Source: GCA-002282575 sp964646525
GTDB lineage: Bacteria > Pseudomonadota > Gammaproteobacteria > Thiomicrospirales > Thiomicrospiraceae
Reading direction: 5' to 3'
Assembly (NCBI GenBank): GCA_964646525.1
Contig: CAZYER010000025.1
Span: forward strand, 1 to 23,217
DNA: 23,217 bases
In this document: in pieces, positions 1 to 7,648 of the stretch
Position numbering within the stretch: position 1 is the first letter of the stretch
Layout of the letters: each line of letters begins with the position of its first letter
Notes under the pieces: model-generated
Told to the model about the DNA's origin: nothing
What the model saw: the letters and a program-made list of their open reading frames with translations, nothing else
Databases searched by the model: none
Position numbers and translations under genes: made by a program

Positions 1-332
1 GTTTCAAGGGGTGAGCTGCCAGTGAAATTACAGAAAGAAGGTTACACTAACACGCAACCTAATTCCTGTAGCTATGGGGTCGGCTTATTAACGGCTTTCG
101 ACAATTAACCATAACTAAAGTAAGGCATTTCATTTCTACTTTCGTTATGTCACATTGTCTAAAGTAATGGGTAGATTACTACGCCGTTAAAGCCTCTACA
201 GTGGTACTTTCTAAGCTTGGTGTTATCGTGACCAATTCGGTTGCTTGTGCCTTGTAAGCCCTTCAGCTAACGCTCAAGGGTATCGGCATTATCGGTTCAA
301 AACTATTAGCCATGCTGACGCAAGGCTGTTAA
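1..332. other. Gene-free stretch at left edge
   Basis: I see no convincing coding region in these 332 bases. Visible small structures are an 8-bp inverted repeat (TTAACGGC at 88-95 against GCCGTTAA at 183-190), a 9-bp direct repeat CTAAAGTAA (115-123 and 159-167), and a hairpin at 259-280. The stretch lies downstream of the antitoxin gene within the tRNA-Leu-linked accessory region and is probably remnant mobile or intergenic DNA. No tRNA, CRISPR array or insertion-sequence end was recognised. Confidence 0.5.
259..280 (-). terminator. Possible hairpin terminator after higBA
   Basis: The arms CCCTT (259-263) and AAGGG (276-280) pair, and inside them AGC (265-267) pairs with GCT (272-274), leaving a C/C mismatch and a 4-nt loop. 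It lies 53 nt past the antitoxin stop in the direction of transcription. It lacks a U-tract, so it would be a weak terminator at best, or just an RNA 3' hairpin. Confidence 0.25.
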
Positions 333-641
333 TTAAACGGTGCTCAGACGTTCTAAGGTGTCAGGGTAGCGTTCGGTTAGTAGTAGTAAAGTAGTGGCTT
401 GCTCATTGGGTTTAGATAAGCCTTGTTCCCATTTCTCTAGCGTTCTGGGTGATATGTGTAGCCTCATAGCAAATACAGCACGGCTCATGTTGAAGCCTTC
501 ACGAATGGCTTTAATCTTTTCGGGTGCTAGGGTGTGCTGTTTGCGTTCTACCTTCACCGTTTTTAAGGTTTGTTTACCTTGTTCAAATGCTGTGGCTTCG
601 GTGAGTGCTTGCGATAATTCATTAAACAGATTGCGTTTCAT
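333..641 (-). CDS. higA: HigA-type antitoxin, XRE-family HTH protein
   Basis: This 102-residue protein is the predicted antitoxin and autorepressor of a type II toxin-antitoxin pair. Residues 50-77 form an XRE/Cro-type helix-turn-helix (SRAVFAMRLHISPRTLEKWE, then GLSKPNEQA), in the C-terminal half as in HigA2/NadS-like antitoxins. The basic N-terminal part (1-40) is the likely toxin-contact segment. Its ATG overlaps the last 20 nt of the toxin gene, with GGAG 9 nt upstream inside the toxin gene, so the two are translationally coupled. Toxin-before-antitoxin order is the HigBA hallmark. Length is normal for the family. It should bind the operator repeats upstream of higB, although that is inference. 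Confidence 0.85.
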   Translation of the reverse strand: MKRNLFNELSQALTEATAFEQGKQTLKTVKVERKQHTLAPEKIKAIREGFNMSRAVFAMRLHISPRTLEKWEQGLSKPNEQATTLLLLTERYPDTLERLSTV

Positions 642-960
642 GTTTGAGTTTCTCCGCCAGTTGCTTTAATAAACGTCGTTCATCGGGGCTAAGATCTTCA
701 GCTTCCTTTTTGCCGTAAATGGTTAGCAGGTGAAAATGCTGGTTAGTGTCCAAGTAAATATAAATCACGCGACTACCACCACGCTTACCTTTGCCGTTTG
801 CCGACCAGCAAATCTTTCTTAATCCACCTGTGCCAGTAATCACATCGCCTGCCGTTGGGTTTTCCATGAGATACAGCTGAAAATCTCTATAACTTTCATC
901 ATCCATAAGGCTTTCACGGTAACGGCTAAAAAGAGTGCTTTCGATAAATACAGCTTTCAT
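622..960 (-). CDS. higB: HigB-type toxin (RelE superfamily mRNA interferase)
   Basis: This 112-residue protein resembles HigB2 of Vibrio cholerae throughout: an MKxVFIEST-like start, GTGGLRKI at 43-50, GKGKRGGSRVIYIYLD at 56-71, FHLLTIYGKKE at 76-86 and an SPDERRLLKQ tail. The basic residues K57, K59, R60 and R64 lie where RelE-fold toxins contact ribosome-bound mRNA. The predicted role is ribosome-dependent mRNA cleavage that halts translation until neutralised by the downstream HTH protein. No truncation or frameshift is visible, so the toxin is probably active. It sits within a tRNA-Leu-linked island remnant, a usual setting for such cassettes. Family assignment is strong; the biochemical activity is inferred from the family. 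Confidence 0.87.
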   Translation of the reverse strand: MKAVFIESTLFSRYRESLMDDESYRDFQLYLMENPTAGDVITGTGGLRKICWSANGKGKRGGSRVIYIYLDTNQHFHLLTIYGKKEAEDLSPDERRLLKQLAEKLKHETQSV

Positions 961-981
961 GGTACGCTTTATGGGTATAGT

Positions 982-1016
982 TAAGCTATTCTAAGCTAAG
1001 GTTAACGTCTTGTAAA
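982..1016 (-). promoter_or_regulatory. higBA promoter with overlapping direct-repeat operator
   Basis: Read on the minus strand, TTTACA (1011-1016) and TAGAAT (988-993) are separated by exactly 17 nt, a near-consensus sigma-70 promoter ending about 30 nt before the higB ATG. A 7-bp direct repeat TAAGCTA occurs at 982-988 and 992-998, one helical turn apart and overlapping the -10 box. That arrangement fits autorepression by the HTH antitoxin. The promoter is seen directly; the operator role is inferred. Confidence 0.6.
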
Positions 1017-1114
1017 GCCAGACAGACAAGACAAACCCCTAGCTTTCGTTCTGTCCGTCTTCTGCCATCTGAACTAGGTGTGGGGTGAGTAGTGCCAGTA
1101 CGTCTGTTTCTAGT

Positions 1115-1369
1115 CTATGAGTCGAGACTCGACATTCTGGCTTGTTCGCATGATTCAAAGGGATAGGTTCCGATGACAACGAGCATTCGGGATTTGTTGT
1201 GTTGTTTGTGTAAAACGAACGAGATGCTTTTAGAGGAGACTCTAACGGAAAAACCATTGAGCAGGGTATCTCGAACGAAAAAACGTTCTGTAGAGGTTTT
1301 GGGTTGCTTTAATTTGCTAATGAGTTGATCTGATAATCGAGGCATTTTGGGCAAATTCTTTGGTTGCAT
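1115..1369 (-). pseudogene. Truncated N-terminus of a tRNA-targeting tyrosine integrase
   Basis: Starting at ATG 1369, about 84 codons resemble the N-terminal arm-binding domain (DUF4102 type) of P4-like integrases: LSDQLISKLKQP, then FFVRDTLLNGFSVRVSSKSI, then MLVVIGTYPFESCEQAR. Full-length relatives run to about 400 residues, but here a stop follows after EQARMSSLDS and no core-binding or catalytic R-H-R-Y domain occurs in any frame before the higBA promoter. The start lies 90 nt beyond the 3' end of tRNA-Leu and runs the same way as the tRNA, the normal position of an integrase beside its attachment site. It is therefore read as the relic of an element once integrated at this tRNA. Confidence 0.72.
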
Positions 1370-1458
1370 TCTGGTTGCACCAAATAAGAAAAAAGCCAAA
1401 AAGTATGTAGCATGTAGACAGACTAATCGATTAACATCACTGCTAACCACTTGATTAG

Positions 1459-1543
1459 TGGTGCGCGAGAAGAGACTCGAACTCTTACACCTTGCGGCGC
1501 TGGAACCTAAATCCAGTGCGTCTACCAATTCCGCCACTCGCGC
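1459..1543 (-). tRNA. tRNA-Leu(UAG)
   Basis: The minus strand gives an 85-nt class II tRNA. The acceptor arm GCGCGAG (5') pairs with CTCGCGC, followed by A and an encoded CCA. The D-arm contains GGTAGACGC, the anticodon stem CTGGA/TCCAG encloses the loop TTTAGGT with anticodon TAG, the long variable arm is CGCCGCAAGGTGT and the T-loop is TTCGAGT. It closely matches E. coli tRNA-Leu(UAG). A weak TATTAT box lies 11 nt upstream (about 1555-1560). A 6-bp hairpin (ACCACT 1446-1451 / AGTGGT 1457-1462) overlaps the 3' end. Confidence 0.96.
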
Positions 1544-1610
1544 TTTATTCGTATATAATAGCATGGTCGTTGCTGGTTTGCACCTTTTTTATACGACACT
1601 TGTATTTTTT

Positions 1611-1622
1611 GAACGATCGTTC
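1611..1622. promoter_or_regulatory. 12-bp perfect palindrome upstream of parE
   Basis: GAACGATCGTTC is a perfect 12-bp palindrome 40 nt before the parE start and within the likely promoter region, since AT-rich -10-like sequence (TATATT) follows at about 1633-1638. Palindromes of this size are typical half-turn-symmetric repressor sites, for example for TetR-family regulators. No regulator gene is adjacent and the function is unproven. Confidence 0.35.
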
Positions 1623-1661
1623 TATTATTGTGACTATATTTAGCATAAACGGGTAGGCGCT

Positions 1662-3629
1662 ATGGCGGTGGATTATCAGGCTTCGGACATTCAGGTATTA
1701 AAAGGCTTAGAGCCTGTGCGTCAGCGCCCTGGTATGTACACACGTACCGAAAATCCTTTACACATCATTCAAGAGGTCATTGATAACGCAGCCGATGAAG
1801 CTTTGGGTGGTTATGCTAGCAAGATTGTCGTGACTTTGCACGGTGATGCTTCTATTTCAGTTGCGGATAATGGGCGTGGCATTCCGACCGCGATTCACCC
1901 TACGGAAGGCGTACCGACGGTTGAATTGGTGTTTACGCGCTTGCATGCAGGCGGTAAGTTCAGCAAAACCTCAGGCGGGGCTTATGCTTTTTCGGGCGGT
2001 CTGCATGGTGTGGGGGTTTCGGTTACCAACGCTCTATCGACGCGATTACAAGTTGAAGTGGTGCGCGAAGGTAAGCGCTGGCAACTCGCTTTTGCTGGCG
2101 GCGATGTGGTTGAACCCCTAGTTGAAGTCGGTAAAGCGCGTGGACATGGCACTACGGTTAGAGCTTGGCCCGATGCTCAGTATTTCGATTCGGCTAAAAT
2201 TCCGTTAGCTGAATTGGAGCGTTTACTCCGTTCTAAAGCCGTATTGTTACCAGGATTAAGTGTTTCGCTCATTAATGAGCTAACCCAGCAGGAGCAGCAC
2301 TGGCAGTTTTCGGGCGGCATGGGGAGTTATTTGCAATCGCTGTGTGGTGAAGCCGATGCCGAAAGTTATGTCTCGCCTTTATTTGAAGGGGAGCATTACT
2401 TAACCAAAGCCATGCTGTCTCATCAAAAACAGGAAGCAGCGGAAGGTGAGGGGGCAGCTTGGGCGGTGATTTTTCGTGAGTCGGGTGTGCGCTTGAGTGA
2501 AAGCTACGTCAACCTAATTCCTACACCAGTGGGCGGTACGCATGAAACGGGATTGCGTGCTGGCTTATTTGAAGCCATGCATGCTTTCTGTCAGCATCAT
2601 GGGCTATTGCCTAAAGGGGTGCAATTAACGGCTGACGATGTGTGGGGACGTGTTGCTTGTATTTTGTCGGCGCGGGTGTTGGATCCCCAGTTTCAAGGTC
2701 AAACGAAAGACAAGCTGACGTCGCGTTCGGCACACGCTTTGGTGGCTAACTGTACGAAAGATGCCTTTGCGCTTTGGTTAAATGCCCATTTGGAAGCGGG
2801 CAAGAAAATTGCGGAATTAGCGATTAAAGCGGCTTTAGAACGCAATAAAACCGCTAAAACAGCAGTGAAGAAGAAGACCTCGGGTGCTGCGGTATTGCCT
2901 GGTAAGCTCACCGATTGTGAAAGCAATGATATTCGAGATAATGAACTCTTTTTGGTGGAAGGCGATTCGGCTGGCGGTTCTGCAAAGCAAGCGCGAGATA
3001 AACGCACGCAAGCCATTTTGCCTTTGCGCGGCAAGGTGCTCAATACTTGGGAAGTGGCTGTTGGGGAATTGTTCGCTAATAATGAAGTGCACGATATGAG
3101 TGTGGCGATTGGCGTTGATCCGCATTCGCACGATGCGCCAGATTCGGTGTTAGAAGGCTTGCGTTATGGCAAAGTGGTGCTGATGACCGATGCCGATGTC
3201 GATGGTGCGCATATTCAAACCTTATTATTAACCTTGTTTTACCGTCACTTTCCGAAATTGGTACAAGCGGGTCATTTGTTTGTTGGTCAGCCGCCACTGT
3301 TCAGAATCGATGTGGATGCGCCCAAGCGCAAGCAAAAATTTTATGCTCTTGATGAAGCAGAGCGAGATGTGATGGTGCAACGCCTGCAGGATGAAGGGGT
3401 GAAAGAACAGCACATCAGCATCGCCCGTTTCAAAGGTCTAGGCGAAATGAATCCCGACCAACTCAAAGAAACCGCTATGTCGGTCGATACACGCCGATTG
3501 TTGTGCATTGAATGGCCAGAAACGACAGAGGCGAATAGCATGTTTGAGATGTTGATGGCGAAAAAGTCAGCTTCCGATCGGCGCGCGTGGATGGAGAGGA
3601 AGGGGTATAGTGTGGAGGTCGACATATGA
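1662..3629 (+). CDS. parE: DNA topoisomerase IV subunit B (ParE)
   Basis: This is the ATPase subunit of topoisomerase IV, which with ParC decatenates daughter chromosomes. In the 655 residues, the GHKL ATPase domain has EVIDNAADEA (38-47), DNGRGIP (69-75), GGLHGVGVS (112-120) and the ATP-contacting QTKDKL loop (337-342). The TOPRIM domain has EGDSAGGSA (423-431), PLRGKVLN (444-451) and the metal-binding DADVDGAH (500-507). RFKGLGEMNPDQL sits near the C-terminus. The length is about that of E. coli ParE (630) and lacks the GyrB insert, supporting ParE over GyrB, as does the adjacent parC. The ATG start gives the canonical ParE N-terminus ending in RPGMYT. Its TGA overlaps the parC ATG in an ATGA, indicating translational coupling. 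Confidence 0.95.
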   Translation: MAVDYQASDIQVLKGLEPVRQRPGMYTRTENPLHIIQEVIDNAADEALGGYASKIVVTLHGDASISVADNGRGIPTAIHPTEGVPTVELVFTRLHAGGKFSKTSGGAYAFSGGLHGVGVSVTNALSTRLQVEVVREGKRWQLAFAGGDVVEPLVEVGKARGHGTTVRAWPDAQYFDSAKIPLAELERLLRSKAVLLPGLSVSLINELTQQEQHWQFSGGMGSYLQSLCGEADAESYVSPLFEGEHYLTKAMLSHQKQEAAEGEGAAWAVIFRESGVRLSESYVNLIPTPVGGTHETGLRAGLFEAMHAFCQHHGLLPKGVQLTADDVWGRVACILSARVLDPQFQGQTKDKLTSRSAHALVANCTKDAFALWLNAHLEAGKKIAELAIKAALERNKTAKTAVKKKTSGAAVLPGKLTDCESNDIRDNELFLVEGDSAGGSAKQARDKRTQAILPLRGKVLNTWEVAVGELFANNEVHDMSVAIGVDPHSHDAPDSVLEGLRYGKVVLMTDADVDGAHIQTLLLTLFYRHFPKLVQAGHLFVGQPPLFRIDVDAPKRKQKFYALDEAERDVMVQRLQDEGVKEQHISIARFKGLGEMNPDQLKETAMSVDTRRLLCIEWPETTEANSMFEMLMAKKSASDRRAWMERKGYSVEVDI

Positions 3630-5959
3630 GTAACGAACCGATCACGCTCGATTTGTTCGCGCAATTAGACATGCCTAGCGAACAGCCAGAAGCATCATTT
3701 TTACCGCCTGTACCTCCGAGCAATACTCAGCTGGCTTCACCCGATGATGGGTTAAATTTGCCCTTGTATGCGGAGCGTTGTTATTTAGAATATGCCATGT
3801 CGGTAGTGAAAGGGCGTGCCTTACCTGCCGTGCAGGATGGTCAAAAACCTGTACAGCGTCGTATCTTGTACACCATGAAACGTCTGGGGCTGGAGGGGAA
3901 TACCAAGCCCGTTAAGTCGGCGCGGGTAGTGGGTGAGGTATTGGGTAAATATCATCCGCATGGTGATACGGCTGCTTACGATGCCATGGTGCGTATGGCG
4001 CAGGATTTTTCCTTGCGTTATCCGTTAATTGATGGTCAGGGTAACTTTGGTTCTCGTGATGGTGACGGTGCGGCGGCGATGCGTTACACCGAAGCGCGTT
4101 TAACGCCGATTAGTGAGTTGTTATTGTCTGATTTAGACAGTGAAACTGTCGATTGGACAGCGAATTACGATGGCAGTTTGCAAGAGCCGCAACTCTTGCC
4201 AGCGCGTCTGCCGTTTGTGTTACTGAATGGCGCTTCGGGGATTGCTGTCGGCATGGCTTGTGAGTTGCCACCGCACAATCTGCGTGAAGTCGCTGCCGCT
4301 TGTCAGTTGGTATTGCAAGGCGAAACCGATTTAGCCGCGGTGATGGCAGTCTTGCCTGGTCCTGACTTTGCTGGCGGTGGGCAATTAATTAACCCTGATG
4401 TATTACCTGTAGTGTATGAAACGGGGCGGGGCTCCTTGCGTTTACGTGCGCGTTGGCAGGTTGAGCCCTTGGCGAAAGGTCAATGGCGTGTGGTGATTCA
4501 TGAGTTGCCTCAAGGGTCGTCGACGGCAAAAATTATGGCCGAGATTGAGTCGCTACTTAATCCTCAACCCAAAGCGGGTAAAAAAGCCATTAGCCAGGAA
4601 CAGGCAGGATTAAAAGCAGCCTTGGCGAATTTGTTGGAAACCATGCGAGATGAGTCCGATGGTCAGCATCCGATTCGCTTGGTATTAGAGCCACGCAGTC
4701 GTACCGTCACCAGTGATGAGTTGATGACCTTCTTGCTGGCGCATACAGGGTTAGAAACCAACGTGCCTGTGAATATGACCGCCATTAATGATGATGGTAA
4801 CCCCCGTCAAACGGGTTTGATCAGTGTGTTGTCGCAATGGGCGAATTTTAGGGTAAATGCCTTTCAACGACAATGTCGTTATGAGCATCGTAAGGCCAGC
4901 GAGCGTGTGCATATTTTAGAAGGGCGCTTGTTGGTGCTATTGCACATTGACGAGGTGATCGCGGTGATTCGTCAAAGTGATGAGCCTAAATCGGAATTAA
5001 TGGCGCGCTTTGCCTTAAGTGAGATTCAAGCGGAAGACATTTTAGAGATACGGCTACGTCAATTAGCGCGATTGGAATACCTTAAAATCGAGCAAGAACT
5101 GGGTAAATTAAGGGAAAAACTCGCTGAACTGGCGCGTTTACTCAGCGATGAAAGCTATTTGCGTCAAACTTTGGTGGCGCAAGTGCAGGTCGATGCCGAG
5201 CGTTTTGGGGATGATCGTCGCACACTGATTCAATCGGCTGAAGTGGTAACACGCAGTGATGCCACCAACGTCGCCGATGAAGCGGTAACGGTGGTTGTCA
5301 GTAAACAAGGCTTTGTGCGCACGCGTTTGGGCAAGGTCGAAGACGTTAATGCCTTACCCTTCAAAGCGGGTGACGGATTGCGTGCGCTGTTTGAAACACG
5401 CACGGTGGAATGGTTGTTTGTGTTAGACATGGCAGGGCGAGTTTATGCCGTCCCCGTTGCACAATTACCAGGTGGTAAGGGCGATGGTATGCCGATTACC
5501 GCTCTGATTGAATTACCTTCAGGTATTAAGCCCAGCAGTTTTGCTTGTGGTAATTTACAAACGCGCTTTGTCGTTGCCAGTAGTGGTGGTAAGGGTTTTG
5601 TCTGTACAGGAGCGGATTTGTTTAGTAACCGTAAAGCTGGTAAAGACTGTTTGACTTTAGCGGATGCAGATGACAAACCTCTGTTGGTTAGCGTGCCGAG
5701 TTGTTCCGCTGATGCCGTGCCTCATGTATTGCTTTTGTCATTAGAAGGCAATGGTCTGTCTTATCCCTTATCGGAAGTGCGTGAGTTAGCGAAAGGGTCG
5801 GGCGTGATTTTGATTGCTGGCGGTATTGCGGATATGCGCTGTGTGTGTGCGTTGAATGAAAAAGTGAGTTTGGGTAAATATAGCGTGACAGCAGATAAGT
5901 TACTGGGTAAACGAGCTGGCAAAGGCATTAGCTTAGCGCGTAAGCGTAAAACGAGTTGA
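3626..5959 (+). CDS. parC: DNA topoisomerase IV subunit A (ParC)
   Basis: This is the DNA-breaking subunit of topoisomerase IV. The 777 residues contain the winged-helix/tower core with catalytic Tyr154 in AAAMRYTEARLTPIS, the quinolone-determining stretch GKYHPHGDTAAYDAM (107-121), then a GyrA/ParC-type C-terminal beta-pinwheel from roughly 540 on. I see no GyrA-box (QRRGGKG), which agrees with ParC. Catalytic Tyr is at 154 against 120 in E. coli ParC, so there is a 30-40-residue N-terminal extension, low in complexity and Pro-rich (PPVPPS). Thr115 and Asp119 occupy the positions of E. coli Ser80 and Glu84. It is co-transcribed with parE through a 4-nt overlap. Only 64 nt separate it from trpG, with no hairpin terminator seen. 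Confidence 0.95.
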   Translation: MSNEPITLDLFAQLDMPSEQPEASFLPPVPPSNTQLASPDDGLNLPLYAERCYLEYAMSVVKGRALPAVQDGQKPVQRRILYTMKRLGLEGNTKPVKSARVVGEVLGKYHPHGDTAAYDAMVRMAQDFSLRYPLIDGQGNFGSRDGDGAAAMRYTEARLTPISELLLSDLDSETVDWTANYDGSLQEPQLLPARLPFVLLNGASGIAVGMACELPPHNLREVAAACQLVLQGETDLAAVMAVLPGPDFAGGGQLINPDVLPVVYETGRGSLRLRARWQVEPLAKGQWRVVIHELPQGSSTAKIMAEIESLLNPQPKAGKKAISQEQAGLKAALANLLETMRDESDGQHPIRLVLEPRSRTVTSDELMTFLLAHTGLETNVPVNMTAINDDGNPRQTGLISVLSQWANFRVNAFQRQCRYEHRKASERVHILEGRLLVLLHIDEVIAVIRQSDEPKSELMARFALSEIQAEDILEIRLRQLARLEYLKIEQELGKLREKLAELARLLSDESYLRQTLVAQVQVDAERFGDDRRTLIQSAEVVTRSDATNVADEAVTVVVSKQGFVRTRLGKVEDVNALPFKAGDGLRALFETRTVEWLFVLDMAGRVYAVPVAQLPGGKGDGMPITALIELPSGIKPSSFACGNLQTRFVVASSGGKGFVCTGADLFSNRKAGKDCLTLADADDKPLLVSVPSCSADAVPHVLLLSLEGNGLSYPLSEVRELAKGSGVILIAGGIADMRCVCALNEKVSLGKYSVTADKLLGKRAGKGISLARKRKTS

Positions 5960-5982
5960 GCACAATCAACACAGGCTTGCGT

Positions 5983-5988
5983 TATAAT
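5983..5988 (+). promoter_or_regulatory. Probable -10 box of the trpGDC promoter
   Basis: A perfect TATAAT lies 35 nt upstream of the trpG ATG in the 64-nt parC-trpG gap. No good -35 hexamer is found at 16-18 nt; TTGAGC at 5956-5961 is 21 nt away. I see no leader peptide with tandem Trp codons and no attenuator hairpin, so classic trp attenuation is not supported here. Confidence 0.4.
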
Positions 5989-6023
5989 AGATATTATTAA
6001 AAATACACAGAGAAAGCCGACCT

Positions 6024-6608
6024 ATGCTGCTCATGATTGATAATTACGATTCCTTTACCTATAACCTGGTGCAATATTTTGGTGAGCTGGGTCAAGAGGT
6101 CAAAGTGATTCGTAATGACCATATCGACTTAGATGGTATTGCTGCAATGAAACCGAAATATCTCATTATTTCACCAGGTCCTTGTAGCCCGACTGAAGCG
6201 GGGGTTTCGGTGCCTGCCATTCAGCGTTTTGCTGGTGAAATTCCGATTTTGGGCGTGTGCCTAGGGCATCAAAGTATTGGACAAGCCTTCGGCGGTCATA
6301 TTGTGCGCGCTAAGCAAGTGATGCACGGTAAAACCTCACCTGTCTACCATCACAATGTTGGGGTGTTTGCTGATATTCCCAATCCCGTTACCGTCACGCG
6401 TTATCACTCGTTAGTGATTGAGCAAGCAACCTTGCCCGATTGTTTGGAAGTGACTGCTTGGACGAACAATCCCGATGGTAGTATGGAAGAAATTATGGGT
6501 GTGCGTCATAAAACCCTTCCCGTTGAAGGGGTGCAGTTTCATCCAGAAAGCATTTTGACTGAACATGGTCATAAAATGCTGAAGAACTTTTTGGAGCAAC
6601 ACGCATGA
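6024..6608 (+). CDS. trpG: Anthranilate synthase glutamine amidotransferase subunit (TrpG)
   Basis: This subunit supplies ammonia from glutamine to TrpE for chorismate to anthranilate conversion. The 194 residues form a class I glutamine amidotransferase: oxyanion strand SPGPCSPTEAG (50-60), nucleophile Cys79 in GVCLGHQSIGQ, and the His173/Glu175 pair in QFHPES. Length is standard for TrpG/PabA. Position directly before trpD and trpC argues for trpG, but such subunits often serve PabB too. trpE is not in the window, which fits the split arrangement known in Pseudomonas. Its TGA overlaps the trpD ATG. Confidence 0.93.
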   Translation: MLLMIDNYDSFTYNLVQYFGELGQEVKVIRNDHIDLDGIAAMKPKYLIISPGPCSPTEAGVSVPAIQRFAGEIPILGVCLGHQSIGQAFGGHIVRAKQVMHGKTSPVYHHNVGVFADIPNPVTVTRYHSLVIEQATLPDCLEVTAWTNNPDGSMEEIMGVRHKTLPVEGVQFHPESILTEHGHKMLKNFLEQHA

Positions 6609-7633
6609 TGGTCATTAAGCACTGGCTGGAAAAGTTGTTAGCGAAAGAAAACCTTTCCTGTGATGAAATGACCACGATGATGCAGGCTTTGATGGCGGGG
6701 GAGCTGACGGAAGCGCAAGCCAGCGCCTTGATTGTTGCTTTGCGTGCCAAGGGGGAAACGGTTGAAGAAATTGCCGCCGCCGCCAGTGTGATGCGTGCCT
6801 TGTCGCAAAAGGTGGTGACAGAGGATGCGTCGGTGTTGGTCGATACCTGCGGTACGGGCGGGGATGGTCAGCATACCTTTAATATCTCGACAACAGTGGC
6901 CTTTGTTGTGGCCGCGGCTGGCGCTAAGGTCGCTAAGCATGGTGGTCGTTCGGTCACTTCGAGTTCGGGCAGCGCCGATGTGCTTGAAACAGCGGGCATG
7001 AATCTCGCTGCAACGCCAGAGCAAACAGCCGCCTCGATTCGGGAAGTGGGTGTGGGCTTTTTATTTGCGCCTGCGCATCACAGTGCGATGAAGCATGTCG
7101 TTGGGGTGCGCAAAGCCTTAGGTGTGCGTACGCTCTTTAATTTATTAGGGCCTATCACCAATCCAGCGGGCGTACAACGTCAAGTGTTGGGTGTCTTTTC
7201 AAACCAGTGGCTCGAGCCAATGGCGCAGGTGCTCAAAACCTTGGGTAGTCAAGCGGTTTGGGTAGTGCATGCTGATGATGGCTTGGACGAGATTTCAATC
7301 GCCACCAGTACGCAAGTCGCTGCTCTGGGTGAGGATGGGCAAATTCATTGTTTTAGCGTGTCGCCAGAAGATGTCGGTTATGCTCGTCAATCCTTAACAA
7401 CGATTAAAGCCAGCACCAAAGAAGAAAGTTTAGCCATGATGCATCGTGTGTTCGATAATGAAGTCGGTCCGTGGCGAGATATTGTTTGCTTGAATGCGGG
7501 GGCTGTCTTGTTGGTAGCAGGATTGGTTTCGAGCTTTTTGGAAGGGGTTCGTTTAGCCGAAACAACCTTAGCGTCAGGGGCTGCAAAAGCGAAGTTTGCG
7601 CAAGCGATTGCCTATTCTCAAGCAACGCCATAA
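6605..7633 (+). CDS. trpD: Anthranilate phosphoribosyltransferase (TrpD)
   Basis: TrpD transfers phosphoribose from PRPP to anthranilate, the second committed step to tryptophan. The 342-residue protein has the PRPP/Mg signature DTCGTGGDGQHTFNIST (80-96), KHGGRSVTSSSGSAD (111-125) and NLLGPITNPAG further on, all typical of the family. The ATG start at 6605 overlaps the trpG stop by 4 nt, and GGAG sits 9 nt upstream. A second in-frame ATG follows immediately at 6608. It is a stand-alone enzyme, not the TrpG-TrpD fusion of enterics. TrpC follows after 15 nt. Confidence 0.95.
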   Translation: MMVIKHWLEKLLAKENLSCDEMTTMMQALMAGELTEAQASALIVALRAKGETVEEIAAAASVMRALSQKVVTEDASVLVDTCGTGGDGQHTFNISTTVAFVVAAAGAKVAKHGGRSVTSSSGSADVLETAGMNLAATPEQTAASIREVGVGFLFAPAHHSAMKHVVGVRKALGVRTLFNLLGPITNPAGVQRQVLGVFSNQWLEPMAQVLKTLGSQAVWVVHADDGLDEISIATSTQVAALGEDGQIHCFSVSPEDVGYARQSLTTIKASTKEESLAMMHRVFDNEVGPWRDIVCLNAGAVLLVAGLVSSFLEGVRLAETTLASGAAKAKFAQAIAYSQATP

Positions 7634-7648
7634 TTAGAAATACTAGCC

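Noticed and set aside
1039..1257. 72-codon frame on the minus strand between integrase stub and higBA promoter
   Set aside because: No family resemblance, and it is out of frame with the integrase stub; it covers the -35 region of higBA.
1370..1564. Upstream extension of the integrase reading frame through the tRNA
   Set aside because: The N-terminal residues are simply the tRNA-Leu gene read as protein; the integrase similarity begins at the Met at 1369.
2699..3664. Several open frames antisense to parE
   Set aside because: They are shadows of a strongly conserved topoisomerase gene, with no recognisable domain.
5960..6023. trp attenuator or leader peptide
   Set aside because: The 64-nt gap has no short frame with Trp codons and no alternative hairpins.
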